From contig CAZOPR010000009.1 in NCBI GenBank assembly GCA_964581895.1, positions 26,106 to 90,105 of the forward strand: DNA of 64,000 bases, written 5' to 3'. This DNA comes from Exilispira sp964581895. Its GTDB lineage: Bacteria > Spirochaetota > JAAYUW01. The translations under genes were made by a program, and so were the position numbers. The notes under the pieces were generated by a model, which saw only the letters and a program-made list of their open reading frames with translations, was not told the DNA's origin and searched no databases. Within the stretch, counting starts at the first letter, position 1. Each line of letters opens with the position of its first letter. This document shows positions 53,326 through 63,206 of this stretch, piece by piece.

Positions 53326-54577
53326 CCATGAGTTTAAGGTCTTTGCATTAAATAAAACATTTATAATATTAACATTAATTGGTCCTTTTTTAATTTTAGG
53401 TGTTACAATATTACCTTCCATCTTAACTATGAATATTTCTGAAACAATATCAATCTCAATATTCTGTTCTGATAAAAATATTGAAGAAAATTTAGGTAAA
53501 GCACTGCAGAATATGATGCAAATTTATGATATTGAGCAGATAAAAGATCTTTTAGTTAATAAAGAAATAGTTGCAAAAAATACTTCAATAAAAAATGAAG
53601 AGGATATTATAAAATTACTCGATATCGCTGTTTCAAAGAAGGTAATAACTGGTTATCTTTATATCAGTCCTGATTTTTTTATTTCAAAGAAAGCAACATT
53701 TGTTGTAAACAAAATAGCTGATTACAAAAATCTTGGTATCATAGAGATGACATTGAAACAATTTCTTGTTTCATATAATCTTATTTCTCAAGGATTGAAT
53801 CCAGAGATTGTTAGCTCAGCTTTTGTCCAACCAGAACTTGAAGTTAAACAACTTACTAAAGCAGGAAAAGAGAATCAAGATTTCTTTGCCCTTTTAATGA
53901 CCTGTCTGGGATTTGGAATGATTTTATATATGACTACTCTTTTATATGGGCAATCTATTGGAAGGTCTGTTTTAACAGAAAAAACTTCTAAAACTGTCGA
54001 AGTACTTTTATCTTCTGCAAGACCTATAGAATTTCTATATGGAAAAATTTTAGGTCAAGCTTTCGCTGCACTTTTGCAATATACTGTTTGGGCAATAATG
54101 GGAATGCTGTTTTTCAAATATCTTGGTCCAATACTTCACTTAAATCTTCCTTTTACAATAAAAACAGAGTATTTTATTTATCTTATAATATATTTTATCC
54201 TTGGTTTCTTCCTTTATTCTGCTGGTTTTGCTATCATCGGCTCAGCTTCAGATGATGAACAAAACCTTGGTCAACTTTCTTGGCCTTTAATAATTTTTCT
54301 TATTATACCGATAGTCATGATTTCACCGATTGTTATGAATTCTGATTCCACTTTTGTAAAGTTTATGTCATTTTTTCCGATGACTTCTCCTATAGTTATG
54401 TTTATAAGGATTGTTGTTTCAACACCTTCATTTGTGGAAATAACAATTTCTATTTTATTGCTTTTTATTACTATAGCTTTATTTATGATAGTTGCTTCAA
54501 AAGTATTTCCTATTGGACTTCTTATGAGCGGGAAAAAGTTTACATTTAAAGATATAAGAAGTTGGTTAAAACTTTAA
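53303..54577 (+). CDS. ABC-2 type permease (NatB-like)
   Basis: 424 residues. One helix at the N-terminus (FIILTLIGPFLILGVTILPSIL), a large extracytoplasmic loop to about residue 190, then five to six helices. LTEKTSKTVEVLLSSARPIEFLYGKILGQAFAALLQY is the conserved ABC-2 segment of NatB-type permeases, and FFPMTSPIVMFIRI the later one. It partners the overlapping ATPase. GAGG precedes the ATG inside the ATPase gene. Confidence 0.92.
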   Translation: MKIKTIFNHEFKVFALNKTFIILTLIGPFLILGVTILPSILTMNISETISISIFCSDKNIEENLGKALQNMMQIYDIEQIKDLLVNKEIVAKNTSIKNEEDIIKLLDIAVSKKVITGYLYISPDFFISKKATFVVNKIADYKNLGIIEMTLKQFLVSYNLISQGLNPEIVSSAFVQPELEVKQLTKAGKENQDFFALLMTCLGFGMILYMTTLLYGQSIGRSVLTEKTSKTVEVLLSSARPIEFLYGKILGQAFAALLQYTVWAIMGMLFFKYLGPILHLNLPFTIKTEYFIYLIIYFILGFFLYSAGFAIIGSASDDEQNLGQLSWPLIIFLIIPIVMISPIVMNSDSTFVKFMSFFPMTSPIVMFIRIVVSTPSFVEITISILLLFITIALFMIVASKVFPIGLLMSGKKFTFKDIRSWLKL

Positions 54578-54704
54578 GTGTTTTATTTTAAGGAAATTGA
54601 CAAGAAAATTAATTTAAGATTGTTTAATTGAAGATTAACCCAACTAACATATCCTTTACAAATTGAATTATTATGCTAATAAATTCTTAAGACCTATCAT
54701 TAAT

Positions 54705-54776
54705 GGCCCATTCGTCTAACGGTTAGGACGCAGCCCTCTCAAGGCTGTAATAGCGGTTCGATTCCGCTATGGGCTA
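54705..54776 (+). tRNA. tRNA-Glu (anticodon CTC)
   Basis: A complete cloverleaf: acceptor GGCCCAT paired with ATGGGCT (one G-U end pair), D-arm with GTCTAACGGTTAGGAC, anticodon stem CAGCC/GGCTG with loop CTCTCAA (anticodon CTC), and T-arm GCGGTTCGATTCCGC. 3' CCA is not encoded. The extended D-stem style and AAGGC positions agree with bacterial tRNA-Glu. It ends nine bases before the stop codon of the convergent GGDEF gene. Confidence 0.95.
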
Positions 54777-54784
54777 ATTTTAAT

Positions 54785-57700
54785 TTATTCGATACCATAG
54801 ATTTCAGTTCTGTTCTTCCCATTATTTTTGGCTATATACATAGCAATATCTGCTTTGTTGATAATCTGTTCTATGAAAATCCCATCTTGAGGAAATAGGC
54901 TAATTCCGATGCTTACAGTTATTTTCACATCATTTCCAAGAAAGTTTGAATTTTCGATATTTGTTCTTATCCTTTCTGCTATTATATAGGCATTGTCAGA
55001 AGAGGTATCTGGAAGACAAACAGTAAATTCTTCTCCACCATATCTTCCTATAATGTCAATGGTCCTTAAAGAATTTTTTATTGTTTGAGCAATCTTTGAA
55101 AGAACAATATCTCCTTTTTGATGTCCAAATGTATCATTTATATGCTTAAAATCATCTATATCTATCATTAAAAAAGCAATAATAATCGACTGCTTATTTA
55201 AATTTATTAAGGATATGCATTTTTTATAGAAATTTTCCCTTGTCAAAACTCTTGTCAAATAGTCATGCATATAAACTTTTTCCAGTTGAATTCTTTCAAA
55301 AAGTTCAGAAAGGTAAAGGCTGCAAAATTGAAGAGTTTGATATTGTATAATCCTATTTTTTGATATTTTTGAATCAAAATAAATATATCCTCTCAAAAGG
55401 AAATGCTGCAAATATTTTTTATCGTATCTCTCATATAATATTATTCTTGGAATTGCATTGACAAAATATATTGGTAAATAAAGTATTTCAGCAATATCGC
55501 TATTTTTTAGTATTTTAAAAAGTGGTTCTCTTGGACAAATAAAATCACCTTCTGCAAAATGAAAAGAAGGTTCCGAATCAAAGTACAATACTGGTTGTTT
55601 AATTATCTTTTCTTTTAATTTCATCTCCTTGTTTTCATAAAGATAAAGCATAGCCCTATCAAAATTGAATTTTTCAGTAAATTCGATTAATATATTCTTA
55701 TAATAATCTTTATCATACTCATCTTTAGGTAATTTTATAAAATTTATCGATGATAGATTGTGACTTTTAAGATTTTCTTTTTCCTTTATTTTATAGTTCT
55801 CTATTTTTTTGGCTAAACCCACGATATCTGAAAACTCTTTTTCCAATTGAGGGAAGAAAAGCAGATTGGAATCTATAAATTCAAAAAATGGTTGGAAATA
55901 TTTTTGAAAAATTTTTAAATATAGTTTTAATTTCTCGATATTTTTTGTGTTTTTAAGTAATTTAAGGTAGAATAAAAATATATAGCTTTTAAAGTAAATA
56001 CCACTTGAACTCCATGGATCTATGTCATGCAATTTGAAATATTTTTCGATGTATCTTAATAATGTAGAATCAGAAAATTTTTTATTTGTTCTTATTCTAT
56101 AATATATACTTAAATCGAGATTGCAGACTTTTGGATCAGCCCCGAATTTTTCAACTATTGTCTTTAACAAATTTAAATATTCATCATCATCGAAAAGTAA
56201 TCTTCCATAAATTCCAAGTAAAGTTGCAAAAAATTCAGTATTTATAATCTTATCTTTATCCTTGCTATAATTAACAAAAATTTCCTTCAATTCATTTTTT
56301 ACTTTATTTACTTTTTCTTCTAGTAAATCTTGCTGGTAAACAAAAAAGTATAATAGTGGTTTAAGTATCCTGTAAATATATTTTAATTCAGATTTTTCAT
56401 CTAGATTTTCAATTTTCTTTTCTACTTTAACAAGGTTTTCATAAAATACTCTTAAGTATTCCTTTTTCTCAAAAATATAAAATGGGAAAAGAAGTATCGT
56501 ATAAAGATGTAGAAATCTTCTAATGGTAAATTGAGAATAGTTTTCAAATCTTTGAAAAATTTCGGATTTGTACTTTGAAACAATGTCGAATATTCCCTGG
56601 AAATTACCTTCTTCAAGTAAATACAAAAATATATTACAAAAGGAAAGTATCAGATAGGTTTTTTCTGCCAAAAAAGGAGCTAGTCTTAACATTTTTTTGC
56701 TTCTTCTTATTCTAAGTTGTTTATCCATTTCAAATAGATTTAAGTTATTGTAACTTACAAACATTAAGGTTTTATCATTAAGTTGTTGTGCATAAGTAGA
56801 AGCATTAATCATAAAATTTCTGGCTTTCTCAAATTCCTTGTTTCTATAATTTACAACTCCTAAATTATTATATGCATAGAAAATATATTTTATATCTTTG
56901 AATTCCAGGGCTTTTTTAAGAAAGTATTTTAAGTATGAATTTGCTCTTTTATAACTTGAACTATATATGATAGAGTTTACCATTCTGTGCATTGTTGGTA
57001 AAAAAAGAGATTTATCAAAATTTTTATCAAGGCTTAAAATCTTAACGGCTTCTTTTGCTGTTTGTATTGAATTTTTATGATCATATCTTGAAAAATAATC
57101 TTCTGCCCTTGCATAAAGAAATATTTTTTTTAAATGTTCTGGTAAACCATGAAAATTATTTTGAAGTAACTTTATATCTTTTTCTATCTTTTCTGTATTG
57201 TGAATGTTTATATAATATAAAATTTTTTCTAATACGAATCTATGGTGAAATTCATGTTTTGAGGATATTTCAACAAGCTCTTCTATTAAAGTCTCAAGTT
57301 TTTTATCATTATCCAGATATTTCAGTTTGTAGTAAAATAGTTTAAATATTGATCTTGCGAAAATTTGCTCGATTAAATCAATATTTTTCCCATAATTAAA
57401 TTGACTTTGTAAGAAACCAAAAAATAAATTTTTAATCTTTTTTTTGTCTGAACTTAAATGTAGAAGTATCTTATAATCTATAAGGTTTGCTGCTTCATTG
57501 TATTTTTTTAATTCGCATAGATACTTAAAGCATAAAAATACTTCATTTAAATTCAATTCATCTATAAATTTCAAATAGGTTAAAGATATTTTTTCTATTA
57601 TTAACTTTCTTTCAAATTTGGTTTTCAACAGTTGCTGAAAAATCAATCTCATTGTAGAGATTATATTTGAGTTTATTCTATTTTTTTCATCAATAAATAA

Positions 57701-59233
57701 TAGTTTGTTTTTGATAAATTTATTTATTACATTAAAAATTTTTTCACCAAAGATTTCTTTAAAATATTTTATATCGGTAGGTTTTTCAAAAAATAAAAAG
57801 TATAAAAAGAATTCTCTATTTTTTTCGTTTTCTAAGATAGAAGATACTAAAATATCTATTTCATTTTGAACCGACTTTTTGATGAAATCCTGTTTTAATA
57901 AGACTTTAGTTCTGTCAATAACAAAGATATTAAAGGGATTTGTTGCGATTAAAGATGTTAAAACATGTAATTCTAAAGTCTTCAAAAACTCAATGTCAAT
58001 TTCTTTTAAGTATAAAAGTTTACTATAAGAATTAATGATTAAATTTTTTATCAACTTTTGAAGTTCAAATTCGGTTGAAAAATCAACAGATTCTATCTTA
58101 CAATCAAATTGATTTCCATCTTTATAATTAAAGACAATGAAGATAATGGGATAATGTAAATTTTTAATTTCAAGCAGTGAATTTATTAGTTTAATACTTT
58201 CACTATCTGCAACATTGAAATTATTTATTTGTATTATTAGCGGTTTATCCATTGAAAGCAAATAAAATGATTCAATAATAGAATGCTTAATTCTTGAAAT
58301 ATCATTGGATAGCAACTCTGGTTTTAACTGCAAAAATTGAATTTCATTAAGATACCTATCAATTATTTTATCTATAGCATTATAGATTAATGAGTATCTA
58401 TCAGGGCTTGCATTCAAACTTAAAAAGTTAAAAAACCCCTTTTTTTGAATTATTGAAAGATAATCCTCACAATAGCCCAAAAAAGAGGGAGGAAAGTTGA
58501 TAAAATCATAAATATATGGTTTTTCATAAGAAGGATAATTAAAATTATCTTCAAAAATGTTTAGTTTATTGTTAAAAAGATATTCTGCTATATTAAATAA
58601 ATAATTTGAAACAGAATTGGAATTTTCGAAGTATGAGAAAATAAAATTGAAGTTTAATTCTTCATTAAAATTTAATTCTTCTTTGATATTTTTTGTGATA
58701 TTAATATTATTATTGCAAGTAATCTGGTTGTTAATATTTTTATTATCTATATTTAAAGGGAAAATTGGAAGTAGATAAGGCCGCAATATGTTATCAATTA
58801 ATATAAGGGAATTATGTATGCTAAATTTTGCATCATCAGAACTTTCAATCCATTTATTTATTTTTATTATCTTATTAAAAATATCATTATTAAAATTGTT
58901 AAAATCAGCATTTTTTCTTAGATATTCTTCCAACAATATTCTTTCTTCATAGGGATATAGAAGCAAAAAAGTTGGAGAATCGATAGCAACATCATCTATA
59001 TAATTTACATACATTATATCTATTGGATAAATTATTGCTGGATTCAAACTTTTCTTCTGGTCAATAAGAAATTCGACGAATAAGTTAAAATTATTAATAA
59101 GTAAATTATTTTGAATCTGAAATATAAGGTAATAAAGTTGATTGTTTTTATTATCTTTAACAAGATACAATGAAAAGGAATTAAAATCCTTTTTCTTTTC
59201 AATTATTATAAATCTTTTATTGATTAGGTTCAT
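54785..59233 (-). CDS. Diguanylate cyclase megaprotein with degenerate kinase-like and STAND-like domains
   Basis: 1482 residues. The C-terminus (about 1335-1482) is a GGDEF domain with GGEEF at 1399-1403 and the product-inhibition site RxxD (RTID, 1390-1393), so cyclic-di-GMP synthesis is likely. Before it, about 1185-1330 looks GAF-like. The middle (about 500-1150) is an alpha-solenoid of TPR-like helices (FKDIKYIFYAYNNLGVVNYRNKEFEKARNF). Residues about 250-420 align in pattern with a STAND/AAA_16 ATPase, but the P-loop region reads LNASPDRYSLIYN with no GK[ST], and the Walker B strand PLIIQINNFNVADSES has Asn-Asn for Asp-Asp. Residues 1-160 resemble a Ser/Thr kinase domain without the VAIK lysine or HRD aspartate. 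Known relatives (kinase-STAND-TPR-cyclase proteins) are active; here the upstream modules appear to serve only as sensors. No ribosome-binding site. Confidence 0.82.
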   Translation of the reverse strand: MNLINKRFIIIEKKKDFNSFSLYLVKDNKNNQLYYLIFQIQNNLLINNFNLFVEFLIDQKKSLNPAIIYPIDIMYVNYIDDVAIDSPTFLLLYPYEERILLEEYLRKNADFNNFNNDIFNKIIKINKWIESSDDAKFSIHNSLILIDNILRPYLLPIFPLNIDNKNINNQITCNNNINITKNIKEELNFNEELNFNFIFSYFENSNSVSNYLFNIAEYLFNNKLNIFEDNFNYPSYEKPYIYDFINFPPSFLGYCEDYLSIIQKKGFFNFLSLNASPDRYSLIYNAIDKIIDRYLNEIQFLQLKPELLSNDISRIKHSIIESFYLLSMDKPLIIQINNFNVADSESIKLINSLLEIKNLHYPIIFIVFNYKDGNQFDCKIESVDFSTEFELQKLIKNLIINSYSKLLYLKEIDIEFLKTLELHVLTSLIATNPFNIFVIDRTKVLLKQDFIKKSVQNEIDILVSSILENEKNREFFLYFLFFEKPTDIKYFKEIFGEKIFNVINKFIKNKLLFIDEKNRINSNIISTMRLIFQQLLKTKFERKLIIEKISLTYLKFIDELNLNEVFLCFKYLCELKKYNEAANLIDYKILLHLSSDKKKIKNLFFGFLQSQFNYGKNIDLIEQIFARSIFKLFYYKLKYLDNDKKLETLIEELVEISSKHEFHHRFVLEKILYYINIHNTEKIEKDIKLLQNNFHGLPEHLKKIFLYARAEDYFSRYDHKNSIQTAKEAVKILSLDKNFDKSLFLPTMHRMVNSIIYSSSYKRANSYLKYFLKKALEFKDIKYIFYAYNNLGVVNYRNKEFEKARNFMINASTYAQQLNDKTLMFVSYNNLNLFEMDKQLRIRRSKKMLRLAPFLAEKTYLILSFCNIFLYLLEEGNFQGIFDIVSKYKSEIFQRFENYSQFTIRRFLHLYTILLFPFYIFEKKEYLRVFYENLVKVEKKIENLDEKSELKYIYRILKPLLYFFVYQQDLLEEKVNKVKNELKEIFVNYSKDKDKIINTEFFATLLGIYGRLLFDDDEYLNLLKTIVEKFGADPKVCNLDLSIYYRIRTNKKFSDSTLLRYIEKYFKLHDIDPWSSSGIYFKSYIFLFYLKLLKNTKNIEKLKLYLKIFQKYFQPFFEFIDSNLLFFPQLEKEFSDIVGLAKKIENYKIKEKENLKSHNLSSINFIKLPKDEYDKDYYKNILIEFTEKFNFDRAMLYLYENKEMKLKEKIIKQPVLYFDSEPSFHFAEGDFICPREPLFKILKNSDIAEILYLPIYFVNAIPRIILYERYDKKYLQHFLLRGYIYFDSKISKNRIIQYQTLQFCSLYLSELFERIQLEKVYMHDYLTRVLTRENFYKKCISLINLNKQSIIIAFLMIDIDDFKHINDTFGHQKGDIVLSKIAQTIKNSLRTIDIIGRYGGEEFTVCLPDTSSDNAYIIAERIRTNIENSNFLGNDVKITVSIGISLFPQDGIFIEQIINKADIAMYIAKNNGKNRTEIYGIE

Positions 59234-59279
59234 TAATGAAAATTAAAACATTAATTTTACAAAAATCAAATAAAAACTA

Positions 59280-59307
59280 TTGACATTTTTTGTCATTATT
59301 TTACTTT
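59280..59307 (+). promoter_or_regulatory. tRNA-Leu promoter TTGACA-N16-TACTTT
   Basis: TTGACA (59280-59285) and TACTTT (59302-59307), 16 bp apart, with a predicted start about three bases before the tRNA. The -35 sits in a small inverted repeat TGACA-N5-TGTCA. Confidence 0.45.
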
Positions 59308-59316
59308 TTTTTCGAT

Positions 59317-59400
59317 GCAGCAGTGGTGGAACTGGCAGACACACTAGCTTGAGGGGCTAGCGGGTGCGAACCTGTGCGAGTTCAACTCTCGCCTGCTGCA
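59317..59400 (+). tRNA. tRNA-Leu (anticodon GAG)
   Basis: Acceptor GCAGCAG pairs perfectly with CTGCTGC; anticodon stem CTAGC/GCTAG with loop TTGAGGG gives anticodon GAG; a long variable arm (CGGGTGCGAACCTGTG) marks a class II tRNA, and the T-arm is GCGAGTTCAACTCTCGC. Discriminator A at 59400; CCA not encoded. Length 84. A terminator follows at once, so it is a single-gene transcript. Confidence 0.95.
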
Positions 59401-59403
59401 ATA

Positions 59404-59438
59404 AAAAGGCATCCATTGTAATATGGATGTCTTTTTTT
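59404..59438 (+). terminator. Intrinsic terminator after tRNA-Leu
   Basis: AAAGGCATCCAT pairs with ATGGATGTCTTT (one G-U pair) around a 6-base loop, followed by a T run. It starts four bases after the tRNA. The 240 bases from here to 59681 are AT-rich with no gene I can support. Confidence 0.9.
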
Positions 59439-59681
59439 GTTAAAAAGAAAAGTCATTTTAAAATAAAAGGTCAAAAAAGTTTAGTTTATTAAAAATCATT
59501 TAAATAAAGATTTAATTAAAATTAAAAAACAAACTAAAAAACCAAATAAATCGATATACCTAAAATCAAAGAATAAATAGAAAATTAAAAAAAGTAGAAA
59601 TAACTGAAATCATAAAATAAATAACTAAGGAAAATAATCATAAATGTTTAAAATCAAGTAAAACTAAAAATATTTAAAAGA

Positions 59682-60380
59682 CTAGAAAATTTTAAAATAG
59701 ATTAAAACTGCAACAATCATTAATAAAATCCCGCTAATTGTTTTAAGCAATCCAGCCTTTTTTGATAATAATTTAAACTTTTCAAGTGAAAAAGCAAAAA
59801 CAATGCCAATGATTATAAATAAAACAAGCAAAGTTAAACTATAAATAACTAAAAGTAAAAATCCTTGAAGTGCAGTTTCTTTAACTGATGCTGTAAAAAG
59901 AACAGTGCCTAAAAATGGTGAAACACATGGAGTCCAGCCAAAAGATAGTGAAAAACCAAGTAAGAATGATGAGAAGATATTCCCTTTTTTAACTTTCAAG
60001 TTTTGGATTGGCTTAAATTCTCGATTTAAAAAAGGTATTTTATCTTGAAGCAAGATAAAAATACCAAATAAAAATATAATGATAGCAGCAACTTTTTGCA
60101 AGACTATTCTATTTGTCCGTAATGTCTGACTTATACTAATTAATATTGAACCTAAAAGGATGAATACAATTGAAAAACCAAATATGAAAAAAGTTGTCCC
60201 TATCAAAGTGTTTTTTACTAATTTCCTCTTTCTTTCTTTATCATTTATTAAAAGCTTATAATCCTCACTATTAAAACCAGATATAGTAGAAAAATAAACA
60301 GGTAAAATTGGAAGTATACATGGAGAAAGTAAAGAAAAAATCGCCGCTAAAATTGCTGTGAATATTGAGTTTAATGACAT
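59682..60380 (-). CDS. ccdA: CcdA-like thiol/disulfide membrane transporter
   Basis: 232 residues, six helices. The two redox cysteines of the CcdA/DsbD-beta family are present: FSLLSPCILPILPVYFSTISG near the N-terminus and SFGWTPCVSPFLGTVLF in the middle. It passes reducing equivalents from cytoplasmic thioredoxin to the periplasm. The gene just upstream (20 bp) encodes a thioredoxin-fold lipoprotein that should be its client. AGGAGCATTT precedes the ATG. No cytochrome c genes are near, so general periplasmic disulfide reduction is more likely than cytochrome maturation. Confidence 0.9.
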   Translation of the reverse strand: MSLNSIFTAILAAIFSLLSPCILPILPVYFSTISGFNSEDYKLLINDKERKRKLVKNTLIGTTFFIFGFSIVFILLGSILISISQTLRTNRIVLQKVAAIIIFLFGIFILLQDKIPFLNREFKPIQNLKVKKGNIFSSFLLGFSLSFGWTPCVSPFLGTVLFTASVKETALQGFLLLVIYSLTLLVLFIIIGIVFAFSLEKFKLLSKKAGLLKTISGILLMIVAVLIYFKIF

Positions 60381-60400
60381 AAATGCTCCTGATTTTTTAT

Positions 60401-61015
60401 CTACTTCTGTTTTGATTGAAAAGATTCAAAACTTTCATTTTTGTAACTTTCAGTATAAATGTACTTTAATATAGTTATAAATAAATCTGAAGGAAGATAG
60501 CCTGGAACAGCAGTTAAAGCCACTCCTTTTTTATCTAAAAAAACCACTGTTGGTAGTCCAGTTATCTGATAACTTTGTGCAAGAGAGATTCCAGTAATAT
60601 TTTTGTTTATTTTTGAAAGTATCTGCTTTGATTCAGAATTTATCTTTAATGAAATAAAATTATTGTTTAATATTTCAATAACATCTTTATTCTTAAAAGT
60701 AGTTTCTTCCATCTTTTTGCAGTATGGACACCAGTCTGCATAGAAAAAAAACATGAAAAATTTGTCATTATTAGATGATATATTTACTGTTTTATCATAT
60801 TCATCCCAATTTATTTCATTAATATTTTTCGCTATTTTCCCATCATTTTCAGTTATATTACTTTCTGGTACATTTTCATTAATATTACTATTTTTATTAT
60901 TTTGATTATAATTATTATTTGAATTATTCTCTTTTGAACAGGAAAATGACAAAATCAAAACAATTATAACGAAGAAAAATATAAAAACTAAAGTTAAAAT
61001 CTTTTTTCTTTTCAT
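60401..61015 (-). CDS. Thioredoxin-fold lipoprotein
   Basis: 204 residues. A hydrophobic stretch ends in lipobox LSFSC, so Cys26 is the likely lipidation site. A 35-residue Asn-rich linker follows, then a thioredoxin domain with active site WCPYC (Cys96, Cys99), FKNKDVIEILNNNFISLKIN and the cis-Pro segment ITGLPTVVFLDKKG. The pattern is that of thioredoxin-like SoxW/DsbD-gamma-type reductants. It precedes the CcdA gene, giving a two-part system for electron transfer to envelope disulfides. AAGGGG is the ribosome-binding site. Confidence 0.9.
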   Translation of the reverse strand: MKRKKILTLVFIFFFVIIVLILSFSCSKENNSNNNYNQNNKNSNINENVPESNITENDGKIAKNINEINWDEYDKTVNISSNNDKFFMFFFYADWCPYCKKMEETTFKNKDVIEILNNNFISLKINSESKQILSKINKNITGISLAQSYQITGLPTVVFLDKKGVALTAVPGYLPSDLFITILKYIYTESYKNESFESFQSKQK

Positions 61016-61424
61016 TTTTACCCCTTAAAGCTGAAAAATTATAAAATTAATTTAATTAAAAATAAAAAAATAGTCAAATTTTAGGTAATGTCATGATAAT
61101 TATATCAAAGTGCGTATCAAAGCCTTGAAAGTTTTCATTCATAATAAAATAAAAATGCGAAAGTTTAGCTTTTTATAGGTTCATTATAAAAATTTTTAGT
61201 TGAGTAGTGCGGCAAATCCAGGGCAAAAGAAAAAACAAGGCATATAAAAAACATAGAAGAAATAAAAAATAGAAAAATAAATAAATAGAAACATTGCTAA
61301 ATTAAAAATTTTAAAAATTTACTTGAAATAAGTTAACATTGGTATAATTTTTTAGAAAAACATTGTATTTTAGTAATTCATTTAATTAAAACAAGTCATT
61401 ATAACAATCGATTTTAGGAGTAGA
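61016..61424. other. 409-bp intergenic region, divergent promoters
   Basis: Between the minus-strand lipoprotein and the plus-strand ABC gene. Mostly AT-rich, with a small patch of higher G+C at 61206-61225 (TGCGGCAAATCCAGGGC). I looked for riboswitch or small-RNA signatures in it and recognise none. A-rich repeats of ATAGAAAAATAAATAAATAG type lie at 61260-61290. Confidence 0.5.
61340..61348 (+). promoter_or_regulatory. Extended -10 promoter (TGGTATAAT)
   Basis: TGG directly before TATAAT (61343-61348) forms an extended -10 element, which can work without a good -35. TTGAAA at 61323-61328 would be 14 bp away. The leader to the ABC gene would be about 70 bases. Confidence 0.45.
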
Positions 61425-62405
61425 ATGATGGAACCTATTGTTAAAGTTGAGCATCTTTACAAGACATACAAAACAAAAACCAAGCAGATAAAAGCTGTTG
61501 ATGATATTTCTTTTGAAGGGGCTAGTGGAGAGATTTTTGGAATTTTAGGGCCAAATGGCTCTGGAAAAACAACAACTGTAAAATCTATAGCTACTATAAT
61601 CTACTATGATTCTGGTAGAATTTTAGTTGATGGTATAGATAATAAAAAACATCCAAATTTTGTAAAAGAAAGAATAGGAGCAGTATTGGAAGGGGCAAGA
61701 AATATTTATTGGAGACTTACCCCTGTTGAAAATATGATATATTTCGCTGGCATAAAAGGGCTTTCACATAAAGATATAAAATCAGATATTGAATATTTTC
61801 TTGAAACTTTGGAACTAAAAGATGTAAGAAATAAACAGGTAAGAGAATTTTCAAAAGGAATGCAGCAAAAGGTTGCAGTTGCATGCGCATTTATATCTAA
61901 TCCAAAAGTTATACTTCTTGACGAACCAACTTTAGGACTTGATGTTGAAACAGCAAGGCAGATGCAAATCTGGGTTAAAAAAATAGCAAAGGTCAAAAAT
62001 GCATTTATTCTTGTAACTTCTCATGATATGAAGTTTGTTGAAAATGTTTGTGAAAGAGTATCTATTATAAAAGATGGTAAGATAATAATCACAGATACAA
62101 TAGATAACCTAAAAAAGTTTTTCATGAAAAAGGTTTACAAGATAATATTAAATTCTCCACTTGATTTAACTCAACAGGAAAGATTAAAAAGCTTATTTAT
62201 GGTTCGTTTTGAAAGCATAAAGGATGATTTTATAATCTTTATAACAATAGATGATGATAGCTTTCTATATGAAATTTTCTCAATACTTGCAATGAAAAAA
62301 CAGATTATAAAATCTATTGAGATTGAAAATGACGATTTTGAAGATGTATTTCTTGAAATAATTCATAAAAATGGAGAGAAGAATGAAAATATTAAATCTA
62401 TTTAA
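61425..62405 (+). CDS. ABC transporter ATP-binding protein (ABC-2 exporter)
   Basis: 326 residues. Walker A GPNGSGKTT, FSKGMQQKV as signature, Walker B VILLDEP, GLDVE as D-loop and SHD as H-loop are intact. A 100-residue C-terminal extension follows, as in ATPases of drug or polysaccharide ABC-2 exporters. GGAG precedes a double ATG. The permease gene starts within its last codons. Confidence 0.93.
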   Translation: MMEPIVKVEHLYKTYKTKTKQIKAVDDISFEGASGEIFGILGPNGSGKTTTVKSIATIIYYDSGRILVDGIDNKKHPNFVKERIGAVLEGARNIYWRLTPVENMIYFAGIKGLSHKDIKSDIEYFLETLELKDVRNKQVREFSKGMQQKVAVACAFISNPKVILLDEPTLGLDVETARQMQIWVKKIAKVKNAFILVTSHDMKFVENVCERVSIIKDGKIIITDTIDNLKKFFMKKVYKIILNSPLDLTQQERLKSLFMVRFESIKDDFIIFITIDDDSFLYEIFSILAMKKQIIKSIEIENDDFEDVFLEIIHKNGEKNENIKSI

Positions 62406-63147
62406 AGTCGAAGGAATGAAATATTGGCTTGAAATAAAAAGATATCTTTTCAATACAATATCAGGCTTATTAGTTATTTATATAATATTTCTTGTTTATT
62501 TTTTTGGCATAAAGTTTATGACAGGTCCAGCAATGTCAACAGAAAAATTAGATGTTTTAATAATTGGTTATGTAATGTGGATGCTTGCTTTAATAGGTTT
62601 TCAGGGGACTTCTTATCTTATCTATGATGAAATGCAAAGAGGAACCTTTGAACAGATGTATATGACAAGCCTAGGGCTTGAAAATGTCTTTTTTTTCAGA
62701 GTTTTTTATGATACAATATTTAGCATTGTTTTTTCTTCATTGATACTTCTTTTAACTATGGTAACAACTGGCAGGTACTTTTCATTTAATGTTTTGCATT
62801 TCCTTATTATCTTTTTTCTATCGATCCCTTCTATGTGGGGTCTTGGCTTTATTTTTGGAGGTCTTGCCCTGATTTATAAAAAAATTTCCGCTTTTTTAAA
62901 TCTTATGCAATTTGTAATAATCGCTTTAGTTGCTTTAGATGCTTATCCATTTAATGCTATGTCTTTCCTCCCTTTTACGGCTGGTGCATCTTCTATTCAG
63001 CATCTTATAAATAACCATGGTAGTTTTCCTTTATGGTGGTACTTTTTCCTCTTAATAATGAGTATTTTTTATTTATCTATTGGAATTTTAATCTTTAGGC
63101 TATTATTAAAAAAAGCAAGGAAGATGAATCTTTTAGGCCAATATTAA
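62383..63147 (+). CDS. ABC-2 type permease
   Basis: 254 residues, six helices. YDEMQRGTFEQMYMTSLGLENVFFFRVFYDTIFSIVFSSLILL is the characteristic ABC-2 loop where the ATPase docks. No large extracytoplasmic loop, unlike the NatB-like permease at 53303. Start at 62383 is preceded by GGAGAGAAG; a start four codons earlier would use that sequence as code. It overlaps the ATPase gene by 23 bp. The substrate is unknown. Confidence 0.9.
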   Translation: MKILNLFKVEGMKYWLEIKRYLFNTISGLLVIYIIFLVYFFGIKFMTGPAMSTEKLDVLIIGYVMWMLALIGFQGTSYLIYDEMQRGTFEQMYMTSLGLENVFFFRVFYDTIFSIVFSSLILLLTMVTTGRYFSFNVLHFLIIFFLSIPSMWGLGFIFGGLALIYKKISAFLNLMQFVIIALVALDAYPFNAMSFLPFTAGASSIQHLINNHGSFPLWWYFFLLIMSIFYLSIGILIFRLLLKKARKMNLLGQY

Positions 63148-63206
63148 TATTTTGCTTTATTTTTAGTTTTAATTTTATATATTTTTTTGCACCTTATATT
63201 CTTTTG

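Noticed and set aside
54578..54704. Promoter of tRNA-Glu at TTGACA 54597-54602
   Set aside because: No -10 box at 15-18 bp; the nearest TAAGAT is only 12 bp away.
61200..61240. Riboswitch (cyclic-di-GMP type) suggested by GGCAAATCC and GGGCAAAAG
   Set aside because: The pairing partners and the GAAA tetraloop arm of GEMM-type riboswitches are missing.
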